Source: Euryodendron excelsum (lineage: Eukaryota > Streptophyta > Magnoliopsida > Ericales > Pentaphylacaceae). Taken from it: 64,000 nt of DNA. Positions 60,901-64,000 of this stretch are shown piece after piece. The position numbers and the translations under genes were made by a program. The notes beneath the pieces are model-generated. The model was given only the letters and a program-made list of their open reading frames with translations, ran no database searches and was not told the origin of the DNA. The DNA lies in the NCBI GenBank assembly GCA_033060915.1, contig CM065379.1, forward strand, positions 34,964,318 through 35,028,317, written 5' to 3'. Each line of letters begins with the position of its first letter. Positions within the stretch are counted from its first letter, which is position 1.

Positions 60901-61228
60901 CCAACCGGTTTTACATCATCTGGAGTTTGAACTGTAGGTCCAAATATTTTACGTTGTGCTAATGAGTTTAATTCTGTCTTAATAACTTCTTTCCATTTTG
61001 GTTAATCATTTCTAAGTCGACATTCATCAACTGTCTGTGGTTTAATCTTTTCATTACTTCATGTAATTTTGAGAGCCACTTGAAATGAAAATATATTGTC
61101 AACAATAATTTTATTTCTATTCCATTTTTCTCATATATTCACATAGCTTATTGAGATCTCATTATTTTTAGGTACCATTTCCTCTGCAGGGAATATCTCT
61201 TCGGGAGGCTTCTCTTATGAGAATTCTT

Positions 61229-62480
61229 TTACAAGAGTTCATTCTTCAAGAGGTTTAGATATTTTGATTTTTTAGGACTACTAACTTGCTTATGTACCTG
61301 TGCCTTCCTTTTTCTAGGAATTGTGCCTTTTGTATCGACTGGTCTCCCACGTTCCAGACGTGCTTTAGACTCATTTACTGCTATATTAACATATTGTCCT
61401 ACAGAAACATCAATACGTGTTGGGATATTAGTAGCTGGTATATATGATATAGTTATCTTCTTTGTATCGGTAAACACATCAGATAATTGATTTGCAATTG
61501 TCTGTAAATAAATAATCCTGTGAACTCTTGATTCACATTGATTTGTTCGAGGATCAAGATGAGATATCGTGGAAGCATTCCAAGCGATCTCATGCTATTT
61601 TTCTCGTTGCGTCTTATCTCCCCCTAATAGTAGAAAAAGTGTCTCATCAAAATGATAATCCGTAAAACGTGCCGTGAATACATCTTTGGTTAAAGGTTAA
61701 AGGTATCTAATGATATATGGAGAATCAAAACCAATAGAAATCCCAAATCGATGTTGGGGACCCATTTTAGTACGTTGTGGTGGCGCAATTGGTACACATA
61801 TAGCACAACCAAAAATCCTTAAATGTGACATATTTAGTTGTTGACCAAAAACAAAATGTAATAGTGAATATTCATAGTAAGCAATAGGTCAGACACGGAC
61901 CAATGATGTAGCATGCAATATGGCATGTCTCCAAACAGAGATAGGTAATTTTATTCTCATAAGTGAAGGTCAAGCTATCAGTTGAAGGCGTTTGATAAAA
62001 GATTCAGCTAGATCATTTTTGTGTGTGTGTGCGTGCGCGCAATAGGATGTTTAACATCAATCCCAATAGACACGCAATAATCATCAAAAGTTTGAGATGT
62101 AAACTCACCAACATTATCTAATTAATCGGGTAATTTAAAAATTGTGCTCGTAATAAGATGATTTGAGCAAGAAGCCTAGCAAATGCAATATTAGGAGTAG
62201 AAAGTGAACAAACATGTGACTATCGTGTGAATACACCTATTAAAGTCATAAAATAAAGAAATGGTTTACATGGTGGGTGTATCGACCTACATATATCTCC
62301 CTGAATTCTTTGTAAAAAGGTTAGAGATTCAACTACTACTTTTGAAGGGGATGGTCTCACAAGTAACTTTCATTGTGAACAAGCAGGACATGTATAATCA
62401 CTTGACAAAAGAATCTTCTAGTTCTTTAGCGGATGCCCATTGGAGTTCTCAATTATTCGATGCATCATTGTTGATCCCGG
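61229..62480 (-). pseudogene. Copia integrase and linker, decayed
   Basis: The minus strand gives, in broken frames, the region after the integrase core with MGPQHRFGISIGFDSPYIIR near 61,700-61,760, DYHFDETLFLLLGGDKT near 61,640, and the linker NESKARLERGRPVDTKGTIP (61,229-61,477), all typical of copia pol. Core fragments extend to about 62,130 (DVKHPI, ESFIKRLQLIA). Confidence 0.82.
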
Positions 62481-62493
62481 ATGACAAAGACGA

Positions 62494-62960
62494 TTATGTT
62501 AAAGTATAAAATTTTTTTGGATCAAAACACTTCTGCTGTGTCACTTCATGTGATCTCATAATTCTTATAATTGTATGATATAATCCAGAAGAGAAGGTAA
62601 CAAGTTTTTCTAATATATGCTTTTGGCAAGAAATAATAGAAGTAATATAAAGATATTCTTTATTATCTTCATTTGTTGTCTCTATATGATACCCATTACC
62701 ATGTATATCTTTAAAACCAAACAAATTTCTTGTTGCTCTAGTTGAATACTTAGTATCATTAATATAGAGTTTTGTTCCTTTTGACAATAATATATTGACT
62801 ATTCCGTAACCTTCAATTAATTTTGTAGTGCTAGATATTGTCTTAACATTATTTTCAGCTAATATTAAGTTTATAAAATATTTTTCCTCTCGAAGAATTA
62901 TATGAGTTGTTGAACTGTTTACTAGATATATATATCTCCATCATTCATCTTGGAAGTAAT
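62494..62960 (-). pseudogene. Copia protease and start of integrase, catalytic Asp lost
   Basis: The minus strand reads VNSSTTHIILRE near 62,915-62,880, where copia proteases have D-S/T-G. The Asp codon now reads AAC (Asn). It continues LIEGYGIVNILLSKGTKLYI, then NGYHIETTNEDNKEYLYIT and SGLYHTIIRI, the usual link to the integrase zinc domain. Confidence 0.85.
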
Positions 62961-63199
62961 TAATGTATTTGTATGTTCCATGCTTCTATACGCAAAATAT
63001 AAAAATTACTTATAAAAATAAAACATACTAGAAAAAAATTATTTCATTAAAAGGAAACATATTAGAAAACATGACACGAAAATAAAACTAGTTGGTGTGG
63101 ACATTTTTATTACTAATTAAGTGATCTATTTTTTCATTAAGATCTGCAAAGAAATCTAAAACTTTAAGATGAGTAACATCTATTGAGCCATCAAAGTCT

Positions 63200-63960
63200 G
63201 TAAAATTTATTTTTACTTTTTTTATTTATCTTTTGTTGATGCTCGGTAAAGATCTACTAATGGTTTAGGTGTACAATAGGTACGTGGCCAACGTCCTTTC
63301 ATATAACACCTGTAATAAATATCTTCATAATTTTTAAAAGGTTTATTTTGCAAACCTTTTCTCTTTTCTTCTTTTGTTTCAGATTGGTTCCATTACTAGT
63401 GGTATGGTGTGGTATTCTTTAATCTATAACTTTAAAAATTATAATTGTTACCTCCACGATAACCCCCACGATGACGAAAATTATTTCTGCCACGACCACG
63501 TCCACGACTACATCCATAAAATGAGACCATATTCACTTTAGGGAATGGTGTAGAGCCAGTTGGGAGAGACTGGTGGTTTTTCATCAGAAACTCATTATTT
63601 TGTTCAATCAGAAGAAATTATGGTATTAATTCTGAATATTTCTTAAAACTCCGCTCTCGATATTGCTGCTAGAAGAGCACATTCGAGGCATGAAATGTGG
63701 AGTATGTTTTTTTCTAACATATCTTCATCAGTAATAGTTTGCCCACATAATTTCAATTGTGAGCTGATTTTAAATAATGCAGAACTGTACTCACTAACAG
63801 CTTTAAAATCTTGCAACCTTAGGTGCGTCCAATCATAGCAAGCTCTGTGGAGAAACATGGTCTTCTGGTGCTCATATGTCTCCTTTAAATTTTGCCATAG
63901 TGTCAGTAGGTCTTTTACCGTAAGGTATTTAGTTTTCAATTATTCGTGAATATGATGGTG
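63200..63960 (-). pseudogene. Copia gag with degenerate zinc knuckle
   Basis: 63,939-63,643 encodes TKYLTVKDLLTLWQNLKETY, YDWTHLRLQDFKAVSEYSSA and SSQLKLCGQTITDEDMLEKN, the copia gag (UBN2-type) core. Frameshifted continuation gives LLMKNHQS-type sequence and a Gly/Arg-rich run. The knuckle near 63,280-63,330 reads CYRCYMKGRWPRTY, missing the usual His and last Cys. Confidence 0.88.
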
Positions 63961-64000
63961 AAGAAAAATCATTGGTTTTGCACGATCCTGTTGAGATTTT

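Larger units (their letters stand above)
58736..64000 (-). mobile_element. Decayed Ty1/copia element, truncated by the window edge
   Basis: On the minus strand, reading leftward: gag (from the window edge to about 63,200), protease, integrase, reverse transcriptase/RNase H, polypurine tract, 3' LTR. Integrase before reverse transcriptase defines the copia order. All domains carry frameshifts or stops. The 5' LTR lies beyond the right edge. Confidence 0.92.

Overview
The window is nuclear DNA of a flowering plant, most likely a eudicot. The evidence is AT-rich DNA, genes split by GT-AG introns, a plant-type Miro GTPase, a plant P/U-type cyclin and many plant transposon families. I saw no bacterial features, CRISPR array or convincing tRNA/rRNA gene. 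I cannot name the species.

Layout. 1-18,074 (+): the C-terminal half of a mitochondrial Rho GTPase (Miro) gene, nine exons with introns of 125 bases to 6 kb. The two largest introns hold a hAT-type MITE with an exact 8-bp target duplication, an LTR fragment with a polypurine tract, a Mutator-type element with an exact 9-bp target duplication, and LINE remnants. 20,115-20,824 (-): a complete two-exon P/U-type cyclin, convergent with Miro. 20,825-24,694: intergenic, nothing firm. 24,695-54,968: an old chromodomain-type Ty3/gypsy element that seems to have split the last exon of an unidentified minus-strand gene. 54,942-58,735: remains of that gene, a solo LTR and a small tandem duplication. 58,736-64,000 (-): a decayed Ty1/copia element running off the right edge.

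The most striking structure is inside the gypsy element. Its integrase gene is split by 19.5 kb that resolves into one minus-orientation solo LTR of about 3.9 kb. This is itself interrupted by three plus-orientation solo LTRs of the same family (4.2, 5.1 and 4.4 kb) and one solo LTR of another family. Each of the three has TG...CA ends and a 5-bp target duplication with a single transition difference. For two of them the pre-insertion sequence can be checked against sister copies in the window. A second solo LTR (1.95 kb, exact 5-bp duplication) sits at the RNase H/integrase boundary.

The gypsy and copia proteins are broken. In gypsy nearly every premature stop can be explained by C-to-T or G-to-A changes, and the reverse transcriptase and RNase H catalytic aspartates now read Asn. 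This pattern is expected of long-methylated, silenced DNA. Only the Miro and cyclin genes look functional. I found no convincing new defence or enzymatic system; the novelty lies in the giant-LTR family and its nesting.
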